Position numbers and translations under genes: made by a program. A DNA stretch of 64,000 nt from Gemmobacter sp. 24YEA27 (GTDB taxonomy: Bacteria; Pseudomonadota; Alphaproteobacteria; Rhodobacterales; Rhodobacteraceae): the NCBI RefSeq assembly GCF_030052995.1, contig NZ_JASJPW010000005.1:1-64000 (forward strand), in the 5' to 3' direction. A model generated the notes under the pieces. That model worked only from the letters and a program-made list of their open reading frames with translations. It ran no database searches and was not told the DNA's origin. Position 1 is the first letter of the stretch, and each line of letters begins with the position of its first letter. Below, piece by piece: positions 38,050-47,158 of the stretch.

Positions 38050-38466
38050 GTGCCGTCCTCGTGCCGCGTATCCAGCCGAGGTGTTCGCGCATTATTTCGC
38101 GCTGCAGGTCGCCGCGACCGAACAGCGCGAGCCGATGCGCATGTGCATGAAATCCGCGCCCGGCTTGTCAGGCTGATGCGATGCCACGGCGCGGCTTTCT
38201 GCCGCGGTGGCGTCTGGACGGCCACTCCGCTTTGCCTGTCGCAGGAAGGAGCGCTTTTGGTGATGCGGGCGTCGGGAGACGGGCGGATCTGGTACAACCA
38301 GACCGCGTCCGACATACGCGAACTGTCGCCGCCCGACGGGTTCGCCGGTCGCATGAACCGCTCTGCGTGGAGCAGCTTTACGGTCTCGCATGCGGAGATC
38401 GGGGGCCGTTCCGTCCCCTGGAGCGGGGATGAAATGGCTGTTAGAGAGGCGCAGGCGGCGGTGTAA
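38050..38466 (+). CDS. Uncertain hypothetical protein after the IS-split gene
   Basis: The most protein-like stretch is GGVWTATPLCLSQEGALLVMRASGDGRIWYNQTASDIREL and SSFTVSHAEIGG. No good ribosome site; the N-terminal part is arginine-rich and probably out of the true frame. Opposite-strand frames are equally long. Weak call. Confidence 0.25.
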   Translation: MPSSCRVSSRGVRALFRAAGRRDRTARADAHVHEIRARLVRLMRCHGAAFCRGGVWTATPLCLSQEGALLVMRASGDGRIWYNQTASDIRELSPPDGFAGRMNRSAWSSFTVSHAEIGGRSVPWSGDEMAVREAQAAV

Positions 38467-38675
38467 TCTTTCGCGCGGCGCCAGACCCTGTCTGGTTTCA
38501 TGACCGGTTACTGCGACCAGGTGTCGATGCAGCGATGTCCCGGTGATCCGCAACCAGTCAGTTCGGTGGCCATTGCGGTGAATGTCGCCACGGCGCGTGC
38601 AGCCACCCATTTTTGACAAGCAAAGCCATTTGGGGCAGGGCCAAGGCCGCTTCCGGTCTGATCTTGACGAAAAAA

Positions 38676-38695
38676 CCGGCCCCTTTCGGGGCCGG
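38676..38695 (-). terminator. Intrinsic terminator of PRC-barrel gene
   Basis: CCGGCCCC (38676-38683), loop TTTC, GGGGCCGG (38688-38695), and a run of A at 38670-38675, which is a U run when read on the minus strand. Thirty bp after the stop of the gene at 38726. Confidence 0.85.
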
Positions 38696-38725
38696 AAAGC
38701 AACGGGAAAAGCCTGGCCGGCCGGG

Positions 38726-39100
38726 TTACAGCCAGTAGGGATTGACCCCGTAATGATCATAGGAGCGTTTCTGCCAGTCGCGGTTGGAACGCCAGTCATC
38801 CGTATAGGCCGGTGCGCCCTCAAGCTGCGCTTTGGTCAGATCGGTAACATAGACGCCCCGCGCGCTGTCATAGCGCAGCTTGCCGAAGGGGATGGGATGA
38901 TAGTCCGAACCGATCCCGAGGAACCCGCCGAACTGCAACACGCCATAGACGACTTTGCCCGAGGCGGGGTCGATCATGATATCGTCGATATGGCCAAGAT
39001 CATCGCCCGCCGGGCTGTAGACCTTGGTGCCTTTGACGTCATCTTTGCCCGAAATCAGGTGGGCGGTGGTGGCTTCATATCCGGGAACTGCAGTGGTCAT
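38726..39100 (-). CDS. PRC-barrel domain protein
   Basis: 124 residues, one PRC barrel: ISGKDDVKGTKVYSPAGDDLGHIDDIMIDPASGKVVYGVLQFGGFLGIG. Similar single-domain proteins in Rhodobacterales are stress or envelope-linked, role unclear. Good AGGAGAAG before the ATG. Followed by its own terminator. Confidence 0.85.
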   Translation of the reverse strand: MTTAVPGYEATTAHLISGKDDVKGTKVYSPAGDDLGHIDDIMIDPASGKVVYGVLQFGGFLGIGSDYHPIPFGKLRYDSARGVYVTDLTKAQLEGAPAYTDDWRSNRDWQKRSYDHYGVNPYWL

Positions 39101-39154
39101 CTGTCTTCTCCTTTTGGAAAGATTAGGAAAGGTGGTCTGGTTCGGGCGCCCGGC

Positions 39155-40054
39155 TTACGTCCTGTGCTCGGGCAACGCTTCGAGCTGTTCACGGGTCAGG
39201 GATGTTTCGATCCGCACGACTGAGTTGTCGGCATCCCGGATGACGGTGAGAGTATCAAGCGGCACGAGGACGGATTTTGCGCCAATCCCGAGAAAGCCGC
39301 CGACATCAATCACCGCTCCTGAAAGCGTGTCCCCATTCAGGACCAGATCACTGACCGCCCCGATATTTTCGCCTGCCATATCCTGCACGGTGGCACCCGT
39401 CAGTTCCTCCGAGGTCGGAGCAACTGCTGCGCTCTGGCCGGCAACGGGCGCTGCAGTGGTGGCATCGGCCGCCTCCCCGGCAACGGGGCTCAGGGTGGCA
39501 TGGTCATCCCAGGAATATCCGGCCGTCAGACTGTCATCGCTCCATTCAGGAAGCGCCTCAAGCTGATCACGCGACATGCTGGCGACGACGAAGAAGTCAC
39601 CAAGATCGTCCGGTGTCGCGGTATCAGCCACGAAGTAAAGATCATTGGTGCCCACCATTACAGTGCGGCTGCCCATCCCGAGGAAGCCACCGATATCAAG
39701 CAGTACGCCCTGAATCTCGCCATCCTGGCTGAGGATAATATCGTTGATCTTGCCGATATCTTCCCACTGATCACGACCGGCGATAAAGGTCTCGCCACTG
39801 GTCCAGCGCGCGGACCGCTCGTCCCAGGCGGGATCTGCGGGTCGGGCGGCGCGCAGCTCGGTTACAGCATCCGGGCTGAGGGTATAAAGGTTCATCCCGG
39901 TAAATTCCGATGCGCGGAAGCCCGGAACCATAGCGCCTTGGGCCATTGCGTCGGCAACAGCTGCTTCGGCCGGAGCTTCGGGCGTCTGGGTCTGGGCTGC
40001 CACGATGCCACTGGTCGCCAGAAGAATGGCAGAGGTGAGCATGAGAGTCTTCAT
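39155..40054 (-). CDS. Exported protein with two PRC-barrel domains
   Basis: 299 residues: signal peptide (LMLTSAILLATSGIVAAQ), then two PRC barrels (residues about 50-150: DIILSQDGEIQGVLLDIGGFLGMGSRTV; and about 205-299: GAVSDLVLNGDTLSGAVIDVGGFLGIGAKSV), joined by an Ala/Thr-rich linker. Paralogous to the gene downstream. Start has GGAGAC upstream. Confidence 0.82.
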   Translation of the reverse strand: MKTLMLTSAILLATSGIVAAQTQTPEAPAEAAVADAMAQGAMVPGFRASEFTGMNLYTLSPDAVTELRAARPADPAWDERSARWTSGETFIAGRDQWEDIGKINDIILSQDGEIQGVLLDIGGFLGMGSRTVMVGTNDLYFVADTATPDDLGDFFVVASMSRDQLEALPEWSDDSLTAGYSWDDHATLSPVAGEAADATTAAPVAGQSAAVAPTSEELTGATVQDMAGENIGAVSDLVLNGDTLSGAVIDVGGFLGIGAKSVLVPLDTLTVIRDADNSVVRIETSLTREQLEALPEHRT

Positions 40055-40668
40055 GTAGTCTCCTGTCTTTTCAGTTTCAGCCAGGGCGTTCCGGATAAAG
40101 CGAATGGCCTCTCCGAACTTTCCGGCCCGCCCAGGTCGGGCATGACAAACAAACCGGCGTGGCGAAGAAATGTTCCGGTAAAATTGAAAGATAATTTATA
40201 ATAAATCGTTCAATATCAATTAATTGAATACCAAAGCGCGGCGCCATGAAGGCTCCGTTTCCCGCGCTGCGGGTAACCGGTCACGGCAGGCGGGGCCTGG
40301 CTTATGTGACCGAGGGACCTGAGGTCCGGACTTATATGCTGAGACGTATTCTGCCCAGGCGTCAGGTGCGATTGCGGCCTTACAAGAAGGGCCGCCTTTG
40401 TATTTCGAACGGTAAACCAACTTCCGGCAGGGATCGCGGTTCCCCAAGGCCCTGGACCCGATGTCACGCGCGGCACCTGACTGCGGTCATTCGCCGTGAA
40501 GCCGTGGCGATTTGGGCAAAAACCCGCCCAGGCCGCGGGCGAGGTCGGAGAATACGGTGCGGAAGGGAACGTAAACGGCGCGGCGGGCATTCGCCTGCCG
40601 GTGCCAGTGAAATGCATCTTCGTGCACTGCGCTGCTGCCAATCAATCGCGCTCGCGGAGCTTTACAAT
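40055..40668. other. 614-bp intergenic region
   Basis: 40160-40235 is strongly AT-rich (for example AATTTATAATAAATCG, ATTAATTGAAT) and probably holds the promoter of the PRC-barrel operon. The rest has open frames on both strands but no family features; an in-frame 5' extension of the kinase gene to 40246 looks non-coding. Confidence 0.5.
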
Positions 40669-41643
40669 ATGGGCAAGAACCTTACCGGCGATGGCAGGCT
40701 GGATCTGGCATCGACCTCGGTCGCGCTGCTGGCCAATGCTGCATCGGGTCGCGATGATACAGCCGCGCAGGTCGAAGAGATCCGCGCGCAGCTGGAGCCG
40801 CATGTCGGCAGTTTCCGCCACTATCCCCTGCGCAAGGGATCAGAAATCGCCTCCGTCGCTCAGCAGGCCGTAAAAGACGGTGCCGGGCTTATCGCAACTC
40901 TGGGCGGAGACGGGACACAATCCGCCGTTGCCGGTGCGCTTGCCGGGTCTGACACGGCGATGGCGGTGCTGCCGGGCGGCACCTTCAACTATTTCTCGCG
41001 CGGACTGGGTCTGGGCAATGACCTGTCCGATGCGCTTGAGGCACTGGTGGCGGGGCATGTTGCCTGGATCGATCTTGGTGAAGTGAACGGGCGCATCTTT
41101 CTCAACAATGCCAGTTTCGGCGTCTATCCCGACATTCTCGAACGCCGCGAGTCAATATATCATCGCTGGGGCCGCAGCCGTCTTATGGCCTATTGGTCGG
41201 TCCTGGCCTCGCTGCTCGATCTGCGTCATCCGATGCAACTCAGGGTCAGTGCCTCGGGCGAGACGCGCGACATCACCACGCCGCTCGCCTTTGCGGCACG
41301 CAGCCCCTATCAGCTGGACAGCCTGGGGCTGGAGGGAGCGGACGCAGTGCGCGACGGGCATTTCGCGTTGTTTATCGCACAGGGCCACCGCAGGCGTGAC
41401 ATGATGACGGCGGCGCTGCGGCTGGCCTTTGGGCGTGCGCGGGAAGGCGTGGATTTTGAACTGATCATTGCCGATGATATCGTGATCTCCGGCGGGCGTG
41501 CGCGGCGGCTGGTCGCATTCGACGGCGAGAAAACCCATATGGCGGGCCCCTGGCACCTGAAGGTTCGCAAGGATCATCTGCGTGTGATCGTCCCGCCTCC
41601 TGCGACTGCGCCGCCCGACAGTCAGAAGAACGAGAGCCAATGA
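40669..41643 (+). CDS. Diacylglycerol/lipid kinase family protein
   Basis: 324 residues. DAGK catalytic domain: ALLANAASGRDD, nucleotide loop GGDGTQSAVAGAL, LPGGTFNYFSRGLGL (usual GTxNDFAR region), later NNASFGVYPD and VRDGHFALFI. Phosphorylates diacylglycerol, sphingoid or similar lipid. ATG 40669 is the family-length start. Overlaps the next gene by ATGA. Confidence 0.88.
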   Translation: MGKNLTGDGRLDLASTSVALLANAASGRDDTAAQVEEIRAQLEPHVGSFRHYPLRKGSEIASVAQQAVKDGAGLIATLGGDGTQSAVAGALAGSDTAMAVLPGGTFNYFSRGLGLGNDLSDALEALVAGHVAWIDLGEVNGRIFLNNASFGVYPDILERRESIYHRWGRSRLMAYWSVLASLLDLRHPMQLRVSASGETRDITTPLAFAARSPYQLDSLGLEGADAVRDGHFALFIAQGHRRRDMMTAALRLAFGRAREGVDFELIIADDIVISGGRARRLVAFDGEKTHMAGPWHLKVRKDHLRVIVPPPATAPPDSQKNESQ

Positions 41644-42446
41644 CGAAACTTCTGCACCTGACTGACCTGCATTTCGGGGCAGAGAGGCAGGACCTGACGC
41701 CCGCGCTGGCGCGGGCGATTGCGCTGGCCGATCCCGATGTGATCGCGGTCTCGGGTGATCTGACCCATCGGGCCCGGCCAGAGCAGTTCACAGCGGCCGT
41801 TGCATTCCTCCGGCAGCTTGGGCGACCGGCCATCGCTGTGCCGGGCAACCATGACATACCTCTGTGGAACTTTGGGTTGCGGCTGACCGCTCCATTCCGG
41901 CGCTGGCGCGAAGGGGTGCCCGCCGATCTGCGCAGCGACTGGTTGCACATTGGCGATTTCCACCTCTTTGCCGCCAATACTGCCGATCCGATGCGTATCC
42001 GCCCCGGTATCCTGCGCGAGAATGATATCCGGCGGATCTGCGCCGGGCTTGCAGCGGCGCCATCCGCGGCATTCAGGGTGCTGGTCTGCCACCATCCGCT
42101 CGAAGAACCACCAGGATTTGATCGCGGCGAGACGCGCAATGCCGCGCAGGGTATGGCGCGTCTGGTGAAAGCGGGTCTGGATATCAGCCTGAGCGGGCAT
42201 CTGCATCACTGGCAGCCCGGTCTGGGCGTAACCGAAACGAACACCCGCCCACTGTTGCAGATCCAGTCCGGCACTGCGCTTTGCGCCCGCCCGGGCGAGA
42301 AAAACCACGGCTTCGCGTTGCTGGAATCCCATCCGGGCGGCGTCAGCGTCACGCCCTGGCTGCTTGACGAGGCTGAAAAACGCTTTTGCCCCGCCAAAGC
42401 GGTGAGCTTCCGGTGGAGCGATGAAGGCTGGCTTCGGGAGAGGTGA
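41640..42446 (+). CDS. Calcineurin-like metallophosphoesterase
   Basis: 268 residues with the complete metal motif set: HLTDLHFG, SGDLTHR, PGNHDIP, CHHPLEE, SGHLHHW. Translationally coupled to the lipid kinase, so perhaps acts on a related phospholipid or cyclic nucleotide. Confidence 0.9.
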   Translation: MTKLLHLTDLHFGAERQDLTPALARAIALADPDVIAVSGDLTHRARPEQFTAAVAFLRQLGRPAIAVPGNHDIPLWNFGLRLTAPFRRWREGVPADLRSDWLHIGDFHLFAANTADPMRIRPGILRENDIRRICAGLAAAPSAAFRVLVCHHPLEEPPGFDRGETRNAAQGMARLVKAGLDISLSGHLHHWQPGLGVTETNTRPLLQIQSGTALCARPGEKNHGFALLESHPGGVSVTPWLLDEAEKRFCPAKAVSFRWSDEGWLRER

Positions 42447-42700
42447 GCGGGCTCAGTTTTGCCTGTTCAGGGCAGCCATGGCTGAATGAGCAGGGAAGCA
42501 GAATCTCGCGCTCATCTGACGGCAGCTTTTCAGGCGCTGCCCCGACATCCTCAACCTCGCGCTGACACTTTCCCCAAAGCGTCCACATGTTATTGCAAAG
42601 AATGGTGAGAACCAGGATGACAGAGTGTCAGGGCTCGCAGACGCATATGACGATCAAATTGCGCTGCCCGACAAAACGGACCGGGCCCTGCACCGCATCT

Positions 42701-43348
42701 TCAGGGCTGTCGGAGCGATGCCCGCGATACAGCCCGGACAAGTCGTTTGCAGCACCGCCGAACGGGAAGCAGCTGCACCGCCCATTCCAGAACCAAACTG
42801 ATCGTCATCGCAAAAAGCAGTGCGACGATAATCGCGATCCAGGTGTTTTCGCCAAACCAGTGCCCGGCGAGATTGCCTGCAAGCGTCATGAAAAGCGCCC
42901 AGCAGATGCCTGCAACCGTGCACCAGGGCAGAAAGCGCCCATAGCTGGTATCGACCATTCCTGCCGCCAGATTGGTCGTGATGCGCAGGCCCGGCAAATA
43001 GCGCATCGAGACCAGGGTAAGGCCAAGACGCTTTTCCAGACCTGCTTCGACCTTCAGGATCAGCGGCTCCAGCCGGCGCAAATAGCCCGAGGTGAGACGC
43101 TGCCGGTCCACCATTCTGCCGACCCCGTAAGCCACATGATCCCCCAGCACAGAACCAAGCGCCGCCGCCAGCATCAGTGGCCAAAGCAGCGGCTGGCCTT
43201 CAGCGGCGGCGAGCGCCGCCAGCGGCACCACCACGGTTTCGGCCGGCACCGGCGGAATGAAACCGTCCCCCATCACGCAAAGAAAGACGATCAGATAGAT
43301 CCATGGCGAGCGCGCCATGGGCATGACGATGTCGTTGATAATTTCCAT
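42701..43348 (-). CDS. DedA-family membrane protein
   Basis: 215 residues: FIPPVPAETVVVPLAALAA (the DedA E-x(n) motif), GSVLGDHVAYGVGRM, and RYLPGLRITTNLAAGM (conserved F/YxPGxR). DedA proteins flip undecaprenyl or other phospholipids. Start 43348 chosen at MEIIND; an in-frame upstream start adds a non-family stretch. Convergent/divergent neighbour is uppP, also undecaprenyl-linked. Confidence 0.88.
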   Translation of the reverse strand: MEIINDIVMPMARSPWIYLIVFLCVMGDGFIPPVPAETVVVPLAALAAAEGQPLLWPLMLAAALGSVLGDHVAYGVGRMVDRQRLTSGYLRRLEPLILKVEAGLEKRLGLTLVSMRYLPGLRITTNLAAGMVDTSYGRFLPWCTVAGICWALFMTLAGNLAGHWFGENTWIAIIVALLFAMTISLVLEWAVQLLPVRRCCKRLVRAVSRASLRQP

Positions 43349-43501
43349 GGCATCCGGGATCAGAAAGAGGGCGGTAAGTCGCACCGGTCCCGCTACCACG
43401 GCGACCTGACCTGAACCTGATGCGGGCCAACCCGGGATGCTATCAGGTTCCGGTCAGCCGCATCCCTTATCAGGACCTCGGATTAACGAAGAGTGCCGCC
43501 G

Positions 43502-44326
43502 ATGGAAATCTGGGAAGCAGCCGTTCTGGGGCTGTTGCAGGGCCTGACCGAGTTTCTGCCGGTCTCCTCAAGCGCGCATCTGCGCATCGCGGGCGCGGTG
43601 ATGCCGGCCGCGCATGATCCGGGGGCCGCCTTCACTGCCATCGTGCAGATCGGCACTGAACTGGCGGTTTTGCTGTATTTCCGCCGTGAGATCCTCGCGA
43701 TCTGGCGCGCGATGGCACGGCAGATTGGTGGCAGGGCCTTTGATGCTGATGCGGCCCGGCTGGGTTGGCTGATCGCGATCGGCACGCTGCCGATTGTCGG
43801 GCTTGGGCTGGCTTTTGCAGATCTGATCGAAACCGCCTTGCGCAACCTTTATGTCACCGCTGCCATGCTGATCGCCTTTGGGATCGTGCTGGGGCTGGCG
43901 GACAGGTTCGGCAGCCGCAAGAAGGCGTTGCGCCAGCTTGGCTGGCGGGCCGGTATTTTGCTAGGTTTTGCCCAGGCTCTGGCACTGATCCCCGGTGTCT
44001 CGCGCTCGGGTGCGACGATCAGCGCCGGGCTCTTGCTGGGCTTTCGCCGCGAGGATGCGGCACGATATGCCTTCCTGCTGGCGATCCCTGCCGTGTTCGG
44101 CTCGGGCTTTTATCAATTGTTCAAATCGATGGGAGTGCCGGATCAGGCCGGGCTCGCCCCGACCGCTGTGGGCACCGCCGTGGCGTTTCTGAGCGGCTAT
44201 ATGGTTATCGTGGCCTTCATGCGTCTGATCACGACCGCCTCTTTCCTGCCCTTTGTCTGCTACCGGATCGGGCTTGGCCTTATCTTGCTGGCCTTGCTCC
44301 TGACCGGAGGGCTGGCGCCGGTCTGA
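43502..44326 (+). CDS. uppP: Undecaprenyl-diphosphatase
   Basis: 274 residues, all signature regions: LGLLQGLTEFLPVSSSAHL and LIPGVSRSGATISAGLLLGFRREDAARYAFLLAIPAV (PGxSRSGxT), GYMVIVAFMRLI. Recycles undecaprenyl diphosphate for peptidoglycan and exopolysaccharide. ATG 43502 is used; GTG 43493 is in frame but lacks spacing. Fits with the polysaccharide genes at 47-53 kb. Confidence 0.95.
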   Translation: MEIWEAAVLGLLQGLTEFLPVSSSAHLRIAGAVMPAAHDPGAAFTAIVQIGTELAVLLYFRREILAIWRAMARQIGGRAFDADAARLGWLIAIGTLPIVGLGLAFADLIETALRNLYVTAAMLIAFGIVLGLADRFGSRKKALRQLGWRAGILLGFAQALALIPGVSRSGATISAGLLLGFRREDAARYAFLLAIPAVFGSGFYQLFKSMGVPDQAGLAPTAVGTAVAFLSGYMVIVAFMRLITTASFLPFVCYRIGLGLILLALLLTGGLAPV

Positions 44327-44345
44327 TCCGCCGGGACGTGCGGGG

Positions 44346-45641
44346 TCAGGACAGCGGCAGCACCAGCTCGACACAGAAAGCCTCGTTATGCGCTATGGTC
44401 GCGGTGCCGCCGAGATTGGCCATCGCCTGACGCACGATGGCGAGTCCAAGGCCAGTGCCGCCCTCGCTTTGCCGCCCCTTGCGAAAGCGGTCAAACAACA
44501 GCTCGGCTTCGGCCGCCGGTGCGGCGGGCCCTTCATCCGAGACCCGGATGACCGCGCGATTGTCCGGCAGGGCCTGCAGCGACAGCGTCAGCCGGCCCTG
44601 GCCATGTTTCAGCGCATTGTCGAGCAGATTGCGCACCGCCTGGCGCAGCTGCCCGCCGCCCCGCGCCAGCATCAGCCCCTCGCTGAGCTCCAGCGTCAGC
44701 GCGCGCCCGGCGGCCTCGCAGGCGGGCAGCATAGCGGCGGCGGCATCGCGCAGGATACGCGCCACCGCCACCGGGGCCTCTGCGGCTCCGCCAAGGTTTT
44801 CGTGATCAAGCCGCGCCAGATCGAGCAATTGCTGCAGCAGATGGCGCATCTCGTCCATATCGTGGCGAATGGCCTGCCAGTCGGGTTTTACGCCCATTTC
44901 CGCATTTTGCAGCCGCAGATCCAGCACCGCAAGCGGCGTGCGCAGCTCATGCGCCGCATCTGCCGTAAAGCGTTTCTCCATCGCATAGGCCTCGGCCAGC
45001 CGGTCGAGAGCGATATTGGCGGAACGGGCGAGCGGCAGGATCTCTACGGGCAGCTCTTCCAGCGGGATGCGGCGGTCAGGGGTGGATTTGCTGATGGTCG
45101 CGGCCAGCGCGGCAGCCCGGTGTACCGAACCAAGCGCCCAGTCCGACAGCATCCGGATCGAGATCAGGCTGATCAGCGCCAGAATCGCAATCACCACCAC
45201 AGAGCCGGTCATGCGGTCACGGAAAATCTGGCAGAGCTCTTCGCATTCTGCCCAGTCATTGCGACCCAGTATCAGCACCTTATCGGCGCCGACCGCCCGC
45301 ACTGCCATCGTGGAGGGGATCTGATCAGGGCGGCTCAAAGGGGGAATGAACGTGAGAGCAGGCTGCGCCGCCGGGCTATGGGCGATCAGCCTGCCATCTG
45401 CCGTATAGAGCGCATAGCGCCAGTCGGATGCTGAGAAGTGATGCGGCAGACGGGCAATGTCATCAGGTGCCGGCGGCCGCGGCAGTCCTGCCAGCAGGAT
45501 CTCGATCTGTTCGCGGAACACATGGTCGCGGACATCATTGTCCAGATCCAGAAGATATATCGCCACATTCACCACGCCAAGGGTGAATACCGCCGCCATC
45601 ACCAGGATCAGACGGCTGCGAAGACTATTGATCCGGCGCAT
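44346..45641 (-). CDS. Membrane sensor histidine kinase
   Basis: 431 residues: helix 1 (LILVMAAVFTLGVVNVAIYLL), periplasmic part, helix 2 (VVVIAILALISLISIRML), HAMP, HisKA (FTADAAHELRTPLAVLDL), HATPase (NLLDNALKHGQG, SDEGPAAPAAE, GTGLGLAI). ATG 45641 is the normal start; as read the frame joins upstream to the tail of the response regulator, because of the indel described there. Confidence 0.88.
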   Translation of the reverse strand: MRRINSLRSRLILVMAAVFTLGVVNVAIYLLDLDNDVRDHVFREQIEILLAGLPRPPAPDDIARLPHHFSASDWRYALYTADGRLIAHSPAAQPALTFIPPLSRPDQIPSTMAVRAVGADKVLILGRNDWAECEELCQIFRDRMTGSVVVIAILALISLISIRMLSDWALGSVHRAAALAATISKSTPDRRIPLEELPVEILPLARSANIALDRLAEAYAMEKRFTADAAHELRTPLAVLDLRLQNAEMGVKPDWQAIRHDMDEMRHLLQQLLDLARLDHENLGGAAEAPVAVARILRDAAAAMLPACEAAGRALTLELSEGLMLARGGGQLRQAVRNLLDNALKHGQGRLTLSLQALPDNRAVIRVSDEGPAAPAAEAELLFDRFRKGRQSEGGTGLGLAIVRQAMANLGGTATIAHNEAFCVELVLPLS

Positions 45642-46321
45642 TCGTCCCCCGAGCGCCAGCCGGTAGCCAAGACCGCGCAGGGTCTCGATCCGCACCGAAG
45701 TCGGCGTCGCCGACAGTTTTTTGCGCAGACGGGACACGATGGCCTCAACGGCATTCGGGTCACAGGCTCGTCCAGCGAGTAAAGCCTGTCCTCAATGCTG
45801 TCCTTAATCACCACACCGGGGGCCGCGCGGATCATCTCTTCGAGCAGCGCATATTCCTTGCGGGCCAGATCGAGCGTTACGCCTGAGACGCGCACCGACA
45901 TCGCCGCGGGCTCAAAGAGCAGATCGCCGAACTGCAGCAGGATCGGTTGCCGCGCACCCGGACGGCGCAGCACGGCCCGCAGACGGGCCTCCAGTTCGGT
46001 CAGGCTGAAGGGTTTTACCACGTAATCATCCGCACCGGCATTCAACCCGGTGACCTTACTCTCCACCCCGTCGCGGGCGGTCAGGATGATGACCGGAATG
46101 CCGGCATTCTGCCCCCCGCGCCGCAATGCCGTCAGCAGGCTGAGACCGTCACCATCGGCAAGCCCGAGGTCGAGCACCATCGCGTGATAGGCAGAGATCG
46201 CCAGCAGATGCTGTGCTTCCACGCCGCCCGGTGTGTGATCGACCACGAAGCCGGCCCGCGTCAGATGGTCAGCAACCATCGCGGCCAGATCCCGGTTATC
46301 CTCGACCAGCAAAACCCGCAT
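45625..46321 (-). CDS. OmpR-type response regulator, two frameshifts
   Basis: Receiver (LLVEDNRDLAAMVADHL; Asp in AMVLDLGLADGDG; VKPFSLTELEARL) and winged helix whose end lies in another frame (VSRLRKKLSATPTSVRIETLRGLGYRL). Adding one base at 45757-45759 gives EPVTPNAVEAIVSRLRKKL, and one at 45646-45650 gives ALGGTNAPDQ with stop 45625-45627. Both are G/C-run insertions. QseB/PmrA-like class. Confidence 0.85.
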
Positions 46322-46526
46322 TCCGCCTCCCTCTGCGCAGCCCGCCCCGGCTTTGCCTCTGCCCCGATCCTGACCGCCAAAGCTGATCAGGCGCTGACAG
46401 TCTCAGATCCTGTGCCGAACCCGGCGGCTTCAGGCAAGCCTATCAGGTTCCCGTCAGCGAAGGCGGATAGGGTTCCGGGCCTGCGGCAGGCCGGCCCGCG
46501 ACGGATCCGACACAGATGAGACTGGT

Positions 46527-47155
46527 ATGAGTTCTGAATTTCTGGCGGCCATTGTGCTCGCCATACCGCTGTTCGCGGCCACTAATATCGACAATTTGAT
46601 TCTTCTTACAGGGTACTTCGCCGACCGCCGCCTGCGGGTGGCGGAGGTCCTCGCCGCTCAGTTTGCCGGTATGGCGCTGCTGATCCTTGCAAGTCTGCTG
46701 GTTGCAGGTGGTGTGCTGGCGCTGACCGACGGCCATGTGGTGCTGCTGGGGCTGTTGCCGATCGGGATCGGGGTTTACAAACTGTGCCAGCGTCGCCTGG
46801 CCGACCCGGATGTCAGTGGTAGCATTGCGCGCCCGCGCGGGCAGTGATCGGCAATATTGGCGCGGTTTTTCTGGTCATGCTGGCCAATGGCGGTGACAAT
46901 ATCAGCGCCTATGCGCCGATATTTGCGCTTCAGTCAGGGGCTGCGACAGGCCTCATCATCCTGAGTTTTCTGCTTATGACCGCGCTTTGGCCCGCGCTGG
47001 CCTTCTGGTTGGTCCGTCATCCGGCGATCGGCCGGCCGATCCGCAGATATGGCGAACTGCTGCTGCCCTATGTCCTGATCCTGATTGGTCTGTGTGTTCT
47101 CTGGGACGGGGTATCGTCCGAATTTCCCCGGCGGGGAGAGCGTGGCGTGTCTTAA
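46527..47155 (+). CDS. CadD-family transporter, one frameshift
   Basis: Membrane protein of about 209 residues: AAIVLAIPLFAATNIDNLILLTGYF and MLANGGDNISAYAPIF (paired xxDN motifs), HPAIGRPIRRYGELLLPYVLILIGL. Break at GGG 46839-46841: one more G gives ARGAVIGNIGAVF. CadD proteins export cadmium or related cations. Promoter region may be shared with the divergent regulator. Confidence 0.82.
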
Positions 47156-47158
47156 TTC

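Noticed and set aside
40246..40668. 140-residue N-terminal extension of the lipid kinase
   Set aside because: Arg/Gly/Pro-rich, no homology-like pattern, and family members begin near 40669.
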